Shown: positions 53,250 to 61,061 of the stretch, piece after piece | Numbering within the stretch: position 1 is the stretch's first letter | How the letters are laid out: each line of letters starts with the position of its first letter | Source: Nesterenkonia natronophila | Lineage (GTDB): Bacteria > Actinomycetota > Actinomycetes > Actinomycetales > Micrococcaceae | Direction of reading: 5' to 3' | NCBI RefSeq assembly: GCF_003595215.1 | Contig: NZ_QYZP01000003.1 | Location: forward strand, 372,001-436,000 | Length of the DNA: 64,000 nt | The notes under the pieces: generated by a model | Told to the model about the DNA's origin: nothing | What the model saw: only the letters and a program-made list of their open reading frames with translations | Databases searched by the model: none | Translations under genes and position numbers: made by a program

Positions 53250-54273
53250 TCACAACCTCCTTGGCTGCTTCGGCGTGCTTGAGGGAGTTGGCTGCTGCCT
53301 TACGAGCCTTCTTCCTGGATACCATGCGAGTCTGAAGAGTCTCTTCATCCCACGTCTCATCGTCATTGGTTCCCGCCCACGCCTGCGTGTCCTCACCGGC
53401 AGGTTCGGAGACCTTCTCCCGCTTCTTAAGCTCCAGGGGAAGCTGGTCATCAGCGAGCCGCCGAGTGGAAAGCAGGAATCCGGTGTGTGCGACCATTCGA
53501 TGGTCAGGGCGCACCGCAAGGCCGTCAAGGTGCCAGGTGCGCAGCATAGTTTCGTGCGCCTCGGGCTCGGTGAAGCCGCCGGAGCGCCTGATTTCTTCGG
53601 TCAGCCGAGAGAGCTGTGTCACGGTTGCCACGTAGCTGACCCACACGCCTCCCGGGGCCAGGACGGTCCGGACTGCGGTGAGGCATTTCCATGGAGTCAA
53701 CATATCGAGCACGACGCGATCCACGCCTCCTGGCTGCTCCACCTCAAGGGATTTCTGCCCGGCGTCACCGACGTGTATCTTCCATCCCGGGTGCGGCTCG
53801 CCGAAGAACGCTTCTACATTGCTGCGAGCGATATCGGCGAACTCCTCTCTGAGTTCATACGAATTGAGCGTGCCGAAATCACCTGTGGCACGCAGCAGAG
53901 AGAGGCTCAGCGCTCCGGAGCCGACACCGGCCTCCATCACATGGGCACCGGGGAAGATATCAGCAACCTGGATGATCTGGGCGGAGTCCTTCGGGTAGAC
54001 CACCGTGGCTCCACGCGGCATGGAGAGCACGTAGTCATTCAGCAGCGGGCGCAGCACCTGATAGCGGTAGCCCGCACTGTTCTCCACCACGATGCCCTCT
54101 GGCTGGGAGATGAGCTTGTCATGGTGGAGGACTCCGCGATGCGTGTGCCATTCGCCTCCCTCGTGGAGAGTGATGGTTGATTTGCGACCCTTGTAGTCCG
54201 TGAGTTGGACACGCTGCCCCGATTTCAGCAGTCCGGTGCGCATGTGCTTACCGATCGGTGCGTTCCCGATCAT
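53239..54273 (-). CDS. trmI: tRNA (adenine-58-N1)-methyltransferase TrmI
   Basis: 344 residues. Makes m1A58 in the T loop of tRNA using SAM. N-terminal beta domain with LLKSGQRVQLTDYKGRK near 15, then RGATVVYPKDSAQIIQVADIFPGAHVMEAGVGSGALSLSLLRATG near 84 (SAM site EAGVGSGALS). A basic, Glu-rich C-terminal extension of about 60 residues follows the fold. The ATG overlaps the HAD gene stop (ATGA). trmI upstream of mpa is conserved in actinobacteria. Confidence 0.93.
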   Translation of the reverse strand: MIGNAPIGKHMRTGLLKSGQRVQLTDYKGRKSTITLHEGGEWHTHRGVLHHDKLISQPEGIVVENSAGYRYQVLRPLLNDYVLSMPRGATVVYPKDSAQIIQVADIFPGAHVMEAGVGSGALSLSLLRATGDFGTLNSYELREEFADIARSNVEAFFGEPHPGWKIHVGDAGQKSLEVEQPGGVDRVVLDMLTPWKCLTAVRTVLAPGGVWVSYVATVTQLSRLTEEIRRSGGFTEPEAHETMLRTWHLDGLAVRPDHRMVAHTGFLLSTRRLADDQLPLELKKREKVSEPAGEDTQAWAGTNDDETWDEETLQTRMVSRKKARKAAANSLKHAEAAKEVVNDE

Positions 54274-54971
54274 GCGACGGCCGGAGAAGGTTCACGAACC
54301 AGCAGCTCCTGCAGGTCAGCAAGCCCGGTGCCGGCAAGTGTCTCCAGCAGGTGCCACTGGCCGGTTGCCGGCAACGGTGAATAGTGCGGAACGGCGACCG
54401 TCACCAACCCGGACGCGGCTGCTGCGGCAGTGCCGGGAACCGAGTCTTCGATCGCCAGGCACTTCTGGCGACGCAGGGGCGCCCCGGTGCGAACCTCATG
54501 ATTGGCTGCCATAGTGTCGAAGGCCAGGTGGTACGCCTCCGGATCTGGCTTGCCCGCTGAGACCATGTCACCGGTGACCACAAACTCCAGTTGACCGGTC
54601 GGCAGAGCATCCGCGATAGCCCGAGCCAGTGGCGTGAAGCTCATTGTCACCATCGCACTTCGCACGCGCTCACGGTGCAGCTCCTGAAGCAGATCTCGTG
54701 CACCAGGACGCCAGGGAATCCGTTCAGCGCAACGGTTGACGACTTGAGCCGTGAGATGGTCAATGATCTCCCGGACCCCCATCTGGACTCCGGCGTCTTG
54801 GAGCACCGATGCGGAGTAGGTGAGAGCCTGGCCCACCAGGTGGTGAGCCTTTTCCTCGTCCCACGTGCCCCCATGCTCTGTGACGAGCCTGTACTGAGAT
54901 TCGATCCAGTAAGGTTCTGTGTCCACCAGTGTGCCGTCCATGTCCCAGAAAACGGCCTGCAATTCTGACAT
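54270..54971 (-). CDS. HAD superfamily hydrolase (phosphatase-like)
   Basis: 233 residues, subfamily IA with a C1 cap. Motif I WDMDGTLVDTEP at 10-21, motif II in SAMVTMSF near 111, motif III lysine in VSAGKPDPEAYHLAF near 141, and motif IV IEDSVPGTAAAAASG near 180. Resembles beta-phosphoglucomutase or sugar-phosphatase-like enzymes, but the substrate is not predictable. The start at 54971 has GGTGAG upstream; longer in-frame starts lie within the divergent promoter region. First gene of the Pup-Tat operon. Confidence 0.88.
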   Translation of the reverse strand: MSELQAVFWDMDGTLVDTEPYWIESQYRLVTEHGGTWDEEKAHHLVGQALTYSASVLQDAGVQMGVREIIDHLTAQVVNRCAERIPWRPGARDLLQELHRERVRSAMVTMSFTPLARAIADALPTGQLEFVVTGDMVSAGKPDPEAYHLAFDTMAANHEVRTGAPLRRQKCLAIEDSVPGTAAAAASGLVTVAVPHYSPLPATGQWHLLETLAGTGLADLQELLVREPSPAVA

Positions 54972-55010
54972 GCTCACCATCGTACGCTTCCACCAGCTGT
55001 GGCTTGCCAG

Positions 55011-55016
55011 TACTGT
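55011..55016 (+). promoter_or_regulatory. -10 box of leaderless PAC2 gene
   Basis: TACTGT ends seven bases before the GTG at 55024; no ribosome binding site. Confidence 0.5.
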
Positions 55017-55023
55017 GAGAAAT

Positions 55024-55977
55024 GTGAGTGAGGACAATCAAGCATCCGGTTCAGAGGATCCCGACGCTCCTGTTGAGCGGATTGATCGCTCCGAGGTGCT
55101 TGCTGCCCATCTGCGGAAAACCGCGACAAATGGTGCGGAGAGTCCCAGCCGCCCCACATTGATGGTGCTGGCTTTCGAGGGCTGGAACGACGCCGGCGGC
55201 GCCGCCTCCACTGCCGTGCGCACAGTTGCACAAGCTTTGGGAGCGGAGCTCGTGGAGAAGCTCACCGATGAGGAGTACTACGACTTCCAGTTTTCTCGAC
55301 CCAAGATTGCGCGCAATCCCACTGGGCGCGAGATCATCTGGCCCTCCACCACCATATTGCACGCCTCCCCAGCATCCGGGGAGTTCGACCTGCTTTTCGT
55401 GCACGGAGTCGAGCCCAGCTTCCGATGGCGAGCCTACACCGCTGAGCTGCTGACCAAGGCGGCGGAACACCACGTAGCCGCAGTGGTTCTTGTCGGCGCG
55501 CTTCTGGCGGACGTGCCGCACACCCGGCCCATTCCAGCCTCGTTCTCTTCCGAGGACGCCGAGATCCAGGATCTGCTGGATATCGATGAACCGACATACG
55601 AGGGCCCGGTCGGAATCGTCGGCGTCTTAGCGCACACCGCCTTTCAAGCGGGTATCCCGTCACTCTCCCTGTGGGCTGCAGTGCCGCATTACGTAGGACA
55701 GGCGCCCTCACCGAAGGCCCAACTGGCCCTCATGCGGAAGCTCGAGGAACTTCTGGGTGTGCCCCTGGACCCACAGCAGGCAGAGGAGATCTCTGAAGAC
55801 GCCGCGGCGTGGGAGCGAGGTGTCGATGACCTGGCTGAGGAGGACGCGGAGATCGCGGATTACGTGAAGCGCCTCGAAGAAGCCACCGACACCACGAACC
55901 TGCCGGAAGCTTCCGGCGACGCGATCGCCGAAGAGTTCGAACGCTACCTGCGGCGCCGAAAACCCCCGGAGAGCTGA
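55024..55977 (+). CDS. PAC2 family protein
   Basis: 317 residues of the PAC2 family, named after a eukaryotic proteasome-assembly chaperone; bacterial members have no proven role. Recognisable parts are LMVLAFEGWNDAGGAASTAVRTV near 42-64 (in part), FSRPKI near 86, HGVEPSFRWRAYTAELL near 125, and SLWAAVPHYVGQAPSPKAQLALMRKLEELL near 218 (in part). The C-terminal ELxxDVEKIYxFELE-type tail is replaced by an acidic helix. Position opposite the Pup operon is suggestive but not evidence for function. Start inferred from the -10 box; ATG at 54970 is possible. Confidence 0.85.
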   Translation: MSEDNQASGSEDPDAPVERIDRSEVLAAHLRKTATNGAESPSRPTLMVLAFEGWNDAGGAASTAVRTVAQALGAELVEKLTDEEYYDFQFSRPKIARNPTGREIIWPSTTILHASPASGEFDLLFVHGVEPSFRWRAYTAELLTKAAEHHVAAVVLVGALLADVPHTRPIPASFSSEDAEIQDLLDIDEPTYEGPVGIVGVLAHTAFQAGIPSLSLWAAVPHYVGQAPSPKAQLALMRKLEELLGVPLDPQQAEEISEDAAAWERGVDDLAEEDAEIADYVKRLEEATDTTNLPEASGDAIAEEFERYLRRRKPPES

Positions 55978-56011
55978 GTGGTCTCCGTGAGCTCGGTCTG
56001 GTAGGCCAGGC

Positions 56012-57283
56012 TCACACCGCCAGATCGATGCCCAGCAGGGCCAGAACGACCTCGCGGACCTCAGTGGCGGAAGCACTTGCCGCCAGATGGCCTGCGGCCC
56101 AGAGATCGAGTGTATCTAAAGCAGCTGGAGAGTTGAGGTCACCGGCCAAAGCGCTCATGAGGGCATATTGGAGGTCTCCCGGCGAGGCGGAGTGGCCGGG
56201 CTGCTCGGCTGTGTCCTGCAGCGCTGATTGCCAACTGGCAAGGCGGTCACCGGCTGCTTTCAAAGCTGTCTCGGTGTAGGACCAGTCCACTCGCCAATGA
56301 TTGGAGAGGATGAGTACACGGATGACCTGTGGATCGGTTCCCCGCGCGCGCAGCTGAGACACCAGAACCAGATTGCCCCGTGACTTGGACATCTTCTCAC
56401 CAGTGAGACCCACCATTCCGGTGTGCATGTATCCCTCCGCCAAGGGCTTGCCGTCGGCAGCGGTGGCGTGTGCTGCGGAAAACTCGTGGTGGGGAAAACG
56501 CAGATCAGAACCCCCGCCTTGGACGGTGAAAGGTGCTGGAAGATGACGCCGCGCAATCACAGAACATTCGATGTGCCAGCCGGGGCGGCCCTCCCCAAGC
56601 TGGCCGCCTGGCCACTGAGGTTCACCGTCGCGGGCCGCACGCCAGAGCAGCGGATCGAGCGGGTCCCGCTTTCCGGGCCGGTCGGGGTCTCCCCCGCGTT
56701 GCGGAAAAAGCTCCTCCATGGCAGAGCGATCGTAGGCCCCGATGCTTCCCAGTCGCCAACCGGTACTCTGCTCTGCGGCGGAGACATCGAAGTAGTAGTC
56801 GTCACCGACAGCATCTGCTGCAGGCACCGGATAGGCCAATTCTCGGACGAGGAGCTGCTCGACGTCCTCCACCACAGCTGGGATCATCTCGACCGCACCC
56901 ACAAAGTGGTCCGGAGGTATGACCCCCAGCGCGGTCATGTCCTCACGGAACAACTGGGTCTGCGACTCGGCGAGCTCGCGCCAGTCGACGTGTGTCTCGG
57001 TGGCACGCTCCAGTAGAGGATCGTCGATATCCGTGACGTTTTGAACGTACTGCACGTCGAGCCCGCAGGCTCGCCAATACCGGACCAGGATGTCGAAGTG
57101 GACGTACGTGTTGGCATGACCCAGGTGCGTGGCATCGTACGGGGTGATACCGCAGACGTAGAGCGAGGCGATGCCCTGCGTAGAGGTGGTGCTGACCGTT
57201 GCCCCCCGGGGTGTGTCATAGAGCTCCAGGCTTTCAGGCACAGGTGGCAGGGCAGGCACGGTGGGGGCGCTCCACGATCTCAC
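56012..57283 (-). CDS. mshC: L-cysteine:1D-myo-inositol 2-amino-2-deoxy-alpha-D-glucopyranoside ligase MshC
   Basis: Third enzymatic stage of mycothiol synthesis: ATP-dependent joining of cysteine to GlcN-inositol. 423 residues, class I cysteinyl-tRNA synthetase-like. N-terminus RSWSAPTVPALP is the MshC signature; the zinc cysteine and HIGH motif are YVCGITPYDATHLGHA near 43-58; KMSKSRGN near 290 is the second signature. It lacks the anticodon-binding domain of CysS, which gives the shorter length. The GTG at 57283 has AAAGGAA about eight bases before it, and a SigR-like promoter lies 42 bases upstream. Confidence 0.94.
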   Translation of the reverse strand: MRSWSAPTVPALPPVPESLELYDTPRGATVSTTSTQGIASLYVCGITPYDATHLGHANTYVHFDILVRYWRACGLDVQYVQNVTDIDDPLLERATETHVDWRELAESQTQLFREDMTALGVIPPDHFVGAVEMIPAVVEDVEQLLVRELAYPVPAADAVGDDYYFDVSAAEQSTGWRLGSIGAYDRSAMEELFPQRGGDPDRPGKRDPLDPLLWRAARDGEPQWPGGQLGEGRPGWHIECSVIARRHLPAPFTVQGGGSDLRFPHHEFSAAHATAADGKPLAEGYMHTGMVGLTGEKMSKSRGNLVLVSQLRARGTDPQVIRVLILSNHWRVDWSYTETALKAAGDRLASWQSALQDTAEQPGHSASPGDLQYALMSALAGDLNSPAALDTLDLWAAGHLAASASATEVREVVLALLGIDLAV

Positions 57284-57324
57284 GCAAATGTTCCTTTCAC
57301 AGGCGGGTGACTCCACCACCGGTC

Positions 57325-57350
57325 AACTCCGAGGAGAGGTTGATAATTCC
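57325..57350 (-). promoter_or_regulatory. SigR/SigH-like promoter of mshC
   Basis: On the minus strand GGAAT (57350-57346), 18 bases, GTT (57327-57325), exact consensus, 42 bases before the mshC start, leaving room for the ribosome binding site. Confidence 0.6.
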
Positions 57351-57412
57351 AATGGAGCGTGGAGGCAGGCACCGCTCACAGCGCCATGCGGCGGAATGTG
57401 CACAGCAGGAGG

Positions 57413-57682
57413 TTAGTCCTCTTCGACGTCCTCCTCGAGGTCGTCGTCGTCCTCGAGTATGTCGTCGCCGTCGTCGGAGTCTTCGTCGTACAGATCCAAC
57501 GGGGTCACTTCACCCGTGGAGGCGAAGAGGGCATCTTCATAGGCTTCGAATGCATCGGAGATGTTGTAGAACGCCGTTTCGACCGAAGGATCGTCCTCGC
57601 CCCGGCGATTGACTGCTGCTGAGAGGTGTTCCTCAAGTGCGTTGCTGAGCGCGTTGAGAGCGATGCGCGGATCGAGGTTCAT
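57413..57682 (-). CDS. Small acidic protein of unknown function
   Basis: 89 residues. Residues 1-55 look helical (PRIALNALSNALEEHLSAAVN), with ED-rich middle sequence; the last 25 residues are almost all Asp and Glu. No cysteine, no membrane segment, no known family that I can name. Similar short acidic proteins sit next to mshC in some Micrococcales. The ATG at 57682 is six bases after TACTGT and lacks a ribosome binding site. Confidence 0.7.
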   Translation of the reverse strand: MNLDPRIALNALSNALEEHLSAAVNRRGEDDPSVETAFYNISDAFEAYEDALFASTGEVTPLDLYDEDSDDGDDILEDDDDLEEDVEED

Positions 57683-57688
57683 ACGGCC

Positions 57689-57694
57689 ACAGTA
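57689..57694 (-). promoter_or_regulatory. -10 box of leaderless acidic-protein gene
   Basis: On the minus strand TACTGT ends six bases before the ATG at 57682. Confidence 0.5.
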
Positions 57695-57737
57695 TCAACG
57701 TCCCAGCCCTCAGCGGTAGCCCTCTTGACGGGTGTTC

Positions 57738-57743
57738 TAGAGT
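57738..57743 (+). promoter_or_regulatory. -10 box of leaderless DUF5703 gene
   Basis: TAGAGT ends seven bases before the ATG at 57751, favouring that start over the GTG at 57742. Confidence 0.45.
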
Positions 57744-57750
57744 GGTTCTG

Positions 57751-57993
57751 ATGGCAGAGCAGACCCATGCCTCCGCGATGAGCCGGTACACCGCTGCGGA
57801 CGACGACGGCCGCGGGTGGGAGTACCTTGTCCTGACGTGCCAGCCGCGTGAGTCACTGGCTGAGGTCAGGCGTCGGGTAATTGACTATGCCGAGTATGGC
57901 CGTTGGGAGCTGCGCCGGTCCGCACTGTACACCGGTGGCGTGAGGAAGTACTGGCTTCGCCGTCGCGTGATCCGTGTCCGGCGCACATTCTGA
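57751..57993 (+). CDS. DUF5703 family protein
   Basis: 80 residues. The core WEYLVLTCQPRESLAEVRRRVIDYAEYGRWELRRS (in part AEYGRWELRRS near 45-55) followed by LYTGGVRKYWLRRRVIRVRR matches the actinobacterial DUF5703 family, which is small, basic at the C-terminus and uncharacterised. It lies between mshC and the M20 peptidase gene and is divergent from the acidic-protein gene. Its stop is four bases from that of the converging peptidase gene. Confidence 0.85.
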   Translation: MAEQTHASAMSRYTAADDDGRGWEYLVLTCQPRESLAEVRRRVIDYAEYGRWELRRSALYTGGVRKYWLRRRVIRVRRTF

Positions 57994-57997
57994 GCGC

Positions 57998-59287
57998 TCA
58001 CTGCTCCAGCAGGAAGCGGTGCAGCACGCGGACGCCGAATTCCAGCGCTGCGACAGGAACACGCTCGTCGACCCCATGGAACATTCCGGTGAAGTCCAAG
58101 TCCGCCGGAAGTTGCAGCGGCGCAAACCCGTAACCGGTGATTCCCAGCTTCGCCAGGTGTTTGTTGTCGGTCCCACCGCCGAGCATGTAGGGCAGCACTA
58201 CGGCGTCGGGGTCTTCGTCCTTAAGCGATTGGACCATCTGCTCGACAAGGGTTCCGGAAAATGGCACCTCGAGGGCAGGACCCTCGTTCATGAGCTCAAA
58301 CTCGACTTTCTCACCGGCCAGTCCGCGCAGCGTGGAGGCGACCTTCTCATCCTGCTCCGGCAGCGTGCGAGCATCCACAAGCGCCTGAGCCTGACCTGGA
58401 ACCACGTTGTGCTTATAACCAGCCTCGAGCAGCGTGGGATTGGACGTGTTGCGCAGAGTGGCGGCGATAAACTTGCCCGCAGACCCGGACGCTTCAATGA
58501 GCGGTGAGGGATCTTCCGGATCGAACGGTATGCCTGTGATCTCGGAGAGCTGTTCGAACAGAGCGCGCGTGGTCTTGGTGTAGTCGAGCGGCCACTCGTG
58601 TGCGCCGATTGCTGCGACAGCTTCGGCGAGGTGCACCACCGGGTTGTCTTGGTGGATGGCGGAGCCGTGGCCTGCTGTGCCATGGGCGGTCATTTTGGTC
58701 CAGTGGATGCCCTTCTCCGCCGTCTGGATGAGATAGGCCCGGGTGCCAGCGATATCGGCGGAGAACCCTCCCACTTCGCTGATCGCCTCGGTGGCCCCGT
58801 CGAAGAGCTCCGGGTGGGCATCAGTCAACCACCGCGCGCCGTACGCCCCGTTGTCCTCTTCGTCGGCGAAGAAGGCGAAGATGAGGTCACGTTTGGGGCG
58901 GTGTCCGTCTTGAGCCATCTGCAGCATTGAAGCCAAGATCATCGCGTCCATGTCTTTCATGTCGACCGCGCCGCGGCCCCAGATGAGCCCATCAACGAGT
59001 TCGGCTGAGAAGGGATCAACTTGCCAGTCGGCGGCTTGGGCGGGGACTACGTCCAGGTGGCCGTGAACTACCAGCGCCCCCGCGTCCTTGTCAGTTCCCT
59101 TCATACGGGCGACGACGCTGGTCCGACCCGGGACCTTCTCAAAGAGCTCCGGTTCGAGTCCAGCCCGGCGCATAATCTCAGCGCAGTACTCCGCAGCCTC
59201 ACGTTCTCCGTTCGACTTGCCCTCACCCCAATTGGAGGTGTCGATTCGAATCAGGTCACGGCAGAAGTCAACGACATTACTCTCCAT
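57998..59287 (-). CDS. M20 family metallopeptidase
   Basis: 429 residues, cytosolic dizinc exopeptidase or deacylase. Zinc ligands: HGHLDVVPA near 74, GRGAVDMKDM near 110, ADEEDNGAYGARW near 142 with the catalytic glutamate pair, and the C-terminal histidine in a GGGTDNKHLAKLG block near 375. The dimerisation domain lies at about 200-310. Actinobacterial homologues are annotated as dipeptidase or M20/M25/M40 family; substrate is unknown. AAGGTG precedes the ATG. Confidence 0.9.
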   Translation of the reverse strand: MESNVVDFCRDLIRIDTSNWGEGKSNGEREAAEYCAEIMRRAGLEPELFEKVPGRTSVVARMKGTDKDAGALVVHGHLDVVPAQAADWQVDPFSAELVDGLIWGRGAVDMKDMDAMILASMLQMAQDGHRPKRDLIFAFFADEEDNGAYGARWLTDAHPELFDGATEAISEVGGFSADIAGTRAYLIQTAEKGIHWTKMTAHGTAGHGSAIHQDNPVVHLAEAVAAIGAHEWPLDYTKTTRALFEQLSEITGIPFDPEDPSPLIEASGSAGKFIAATLRNTSNPTLLEAGYKHNVVPGQAQALVDARTLPEQDEKVASTLRGLAGEKVEFELMNEGPALEVPFSGTLVEQMVQSLKDEDPDAVVLPYMLGGGTDNKHLAKLGITGYGFAPLQLPADLDFTGMFHGVDERVPVAALEFGVRVLHRFLLEQ

Positions 59288-59439
59288 AACGTCACCTTAT
59301 CGTCCTACACAGCGGCAGGGTCTGTGTGGCACCGCAGCACAGCTTAGGGTAGGATCGAGTGTTGGCCGTTCAGCGGCCTATGATCTTTATTTTCCCAGCT
59401 TCTGGCAAAAACCAGCGGCGTATGAAAAGGAACTCGAGC

Positions 59440-59697
59440 ATGAAACCTGATATTCACCCGACCTACCAGCCGGTGATCTTCAATGATCTCTCCTCCGGCG
59501 AGAAGGTGCTGACACGCACCACCGCTACCAGCGAGAAGACCATGGAGTGGGAGGATGGCAACACTTACCCGGTCATTGACGTCGAGGTTTCCGCAGCCTC
59601 GCACCCCTTCTACACTGGTAAGCAGCGCATCATGGACTCCGCCGGCCGTGTGGACAAGTTCAACAAGCGCTTCGCCGGTTTCGGTGGCAAGAAATAA
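59440..59697 (+). CDS. rpmE2: 50S ribosomal protein L31 type B
   Basis: 85 residues. [16 protein letters not shown] at the N-terminus and [25 protein letters not shown] near 55-79 (in part) identify L31; there is no cysteine at all, so it is the zinc-free C-minus form. This type is often a zinc-starvation replacement under Zur, but I see no Zur palindrome upstream. AAAAGGA lies about eight bases before the ATG. A near-palindrome GGCCGTTCAGCGGCC lies at about 59365-59379. Confidence 0.94.
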   Translation: MKPDIHPTYQPVIFNDLSSGEKVLTRTTATSEKTMEWEDGNTYPVIDVEVSAASHPFYTGKQRIMDSAGRVDKFNKRFAGFGGKK

Positions 59698-59703
59698 GAG
59701 TTT

Positions 59704-59731
59704 CTGACTCAGCCTGCCGACGTGCTAAGCT
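59704..59731 (+). promoter_or_regulatory. Possible promoter of tRNA-Leu
   Basis: CTGACT (59704-59709), 16 bases, TAAGCT (59726-59731), ending 30 bases before the tRNA. Cotranscription with the L31 gene is also possible. Confidence 0.3.
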
Positions 59732-59761
59732 CTCTTGGCTTCACGTTGAGGCAGGCACCCT

Positions 59762-59848
59762 GCGCGGGTGGCGGAATAGGTAGACGCGCTAGCTTGAGGT
59801 GCTAGTCCTCTATTAATGAGGGTGGGGGTTCAAGTCCCCCTCCGCGCA
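59762..59848 (+). tRNA. tRNA-Leu (anticodon GAG)
   Basis: 87 bases. Acceptor stem GCGCGGG with TCCGCGC (one G-U pair), anticodon stem CTAGC/GCTAG around loop TTGAGGT, giving GAG, which reads CUC and CUU. The long class II variable arm (CCTC...GAGG) and T arm GGGGG-TTCAAGT-CCCCC fit leucine tRNA. The CCA end is not encoded. Confidence 0.96.
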
Positions 59849-59900
59849 CAGGCTGAACATGGAATGCAAGTCTTGCGTTTCAGTTAGCCGAAGTCAGCAC

Positions 59901-59941
59901 AGCAGGGCCCTCTCCTGGGAAATCTGGGAGGGGGCCCTGCT
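59901..59941 (+). terminator. Strong hairpin downstream of tRNA-Leu
   Basis: AGCAGGGCCC TCTCC pairs with GGGAGGGGGCCCTGCT around a short A/T loop; about 14 paired positions with one or two mismatches. No T-run follows. Confidence 0.65.
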
Positions 59942-60044
59942 GCGTTCCGCCTCGGGCATCCCCCAACGCAAGACATCCACTGTCCTGTCCGCTTCTGGCC
60001 AGCGACCAGGAACGCCAGAAGTCATCTCCCTTACTTGTAGCTTG

Positions 60045-60091
60045 AACTAAAATGTGGGACACTTTAATTACTTGCTCCCACAACTAAAATG
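60045..60091. promoter_or_regulatory. Candidate operator of the VOC gene
   Basis: AACTAAAATGT-GGG-ACACTTTAATT (60045-60069) is a palindrome matching at 9 of 11 arm positions. AACTAAAATG recurs at 60082-60091. Local base composition is much more A+T-rich than the surroundings. Confidence 0.45.
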
Positions 60092-60151
60092 GGGCGGCTT
60101 GGATTTCTCTCCCCCGACTCCCCCGCTGCCGCACTTGATCGAAGGAACCCC

Positions 60152-61051
60152 ATGCAAGCACCGACCTGGGCCCCTGAAACTGTCCCAACACCCGGGGCGG
60201 CGGCCGCCGAGACACGTATGGACACCGTTGAGCTGCTCGTCCACGACCTCGACGCCATGACCGCGTTCTACCATGATGCTGTCACCCTCGATGTCCTGGA
60301 CCAGTCCGGCGACACTGCCACGATGGGCCGCGGGGCCCGCCCCATGGTCGTGCTCAAGCAGGAGAAGCACCTCCCTGGGCGTGACCGCTATGGAGCCGGG
60401 TTGTTCCACACTGCGATCGTCTTCGAGGATCAGACCCGGCTGGCGGCAGCCCTCGCCTCCATGGCCGAAAACGCCGGAAAGCTCTATCAGGGTGCTGCGG
60501 ACCACCTGGTCAGCGAAGCTTTCTACTTCGCTGATCCGGAGGGCAACGGGATTGAGCTTTACCGCGACAAGCCACGGAGTCAATGGCCGACCGGCCCCGG
60601 CACACTGATCCGCATGGCGTCCAACCCATTGAGCCCCAGGGAGTACCTGACCCAGTGGTACAGCCCCGACTTGAGCGAGGGCGGAACCACCGCAGCCATC
60701 GGTCACGTGCACCTACAGGTCGGCGACATCCCCACCGCAGAGCACTTCTACACAGACATCCTGGGCCTGGATACGACCTTCGCGATGGGAAGCTCTGCGC
60801 TCTTCGTCTCAGCTGGCGGGTATCACCATCACCTGGGGCTCAACACCTGGAACAGCGCCGGAGCGGGCCCCCGCGCCGCCACCCTGGGACTGGGCGATGT
60901 CCGCATGCTGACCCCCACCAGGGCAGATGTGGAGGCTCTCGCCGAAAGACTCCGGCACTTCCAGGTCGCATTCACTGACGATGGTCGCGCACTGCGCTTT
61001 GAGGATCCCTGGAAGACTCAGCTGACGGTCAGCCCCGAAGAGGCATCCTGA
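60152..61051 (+). CDS. Two-domain VOC (glyoxalase/ring-cleavage dioxygenase-like) protein
   Basis: 299 residues with two vicinal oxygen chelate domains at about 20-140 and 185-295. Metal-type positions include FHTAIVF near 88, GNGIELYRDK near 130, IGHVHLQVGD near 186 and YHHHLGLNTW near 226. The layout resembles CatE/MhqO-type proteins that act on catechols or quinones, usually under a MarR-type repressor. The ATG at 60152 follows GAAGGA; a start at 60089 is not supported. Substrate unknown. The A+T-rich palindrome upstream may control it. Confidence 0.87.
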   Translation: MQAPTWAPETVPTPGAAAAETRMDTVELLVHDLDAMTAFYHDAVTLDVLDQSGDTATMGRGARPMVVLKQEKHLPGRDRYGAGLFHTAIVFEDQTRLAAALASMAENAGKLYQGAADHLVSEAFYFADPEGNGIELYRDKPRSQWPTGPGTLIRMASNPLSPREYLTQWYSPDLSEGGTTAAIGHVHLQVGDIPTAEHFYTDILGLDTTFAMGSSALFVSAGGYHHHLGLNTWNSAGAGPRAATLGLGDVRMLTPTRADVEALAERLRHFQVAFTDDGRALRFEDPWKTQLTVSPEEAS

Positions 61052-61061
61052 ACCGAGCTGA

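Larger units (their letters stand above)
59849..60151. other. Region between tRNA-Leu and VOC gene
   Basis: No gene. It holds the hairpin at 59901-59941 and the A+T-rich palindrome and half-site at 60045-60091, both described separately. Confidence 0.7.

Noticed and set aside
59365..59379. Near-palindrome GGCCGTTCAGCGGCC before the L31 gene as a Zur site
   Set aside because: It does not resemble Zur operators, which are A+T-rich; left as a remark only.
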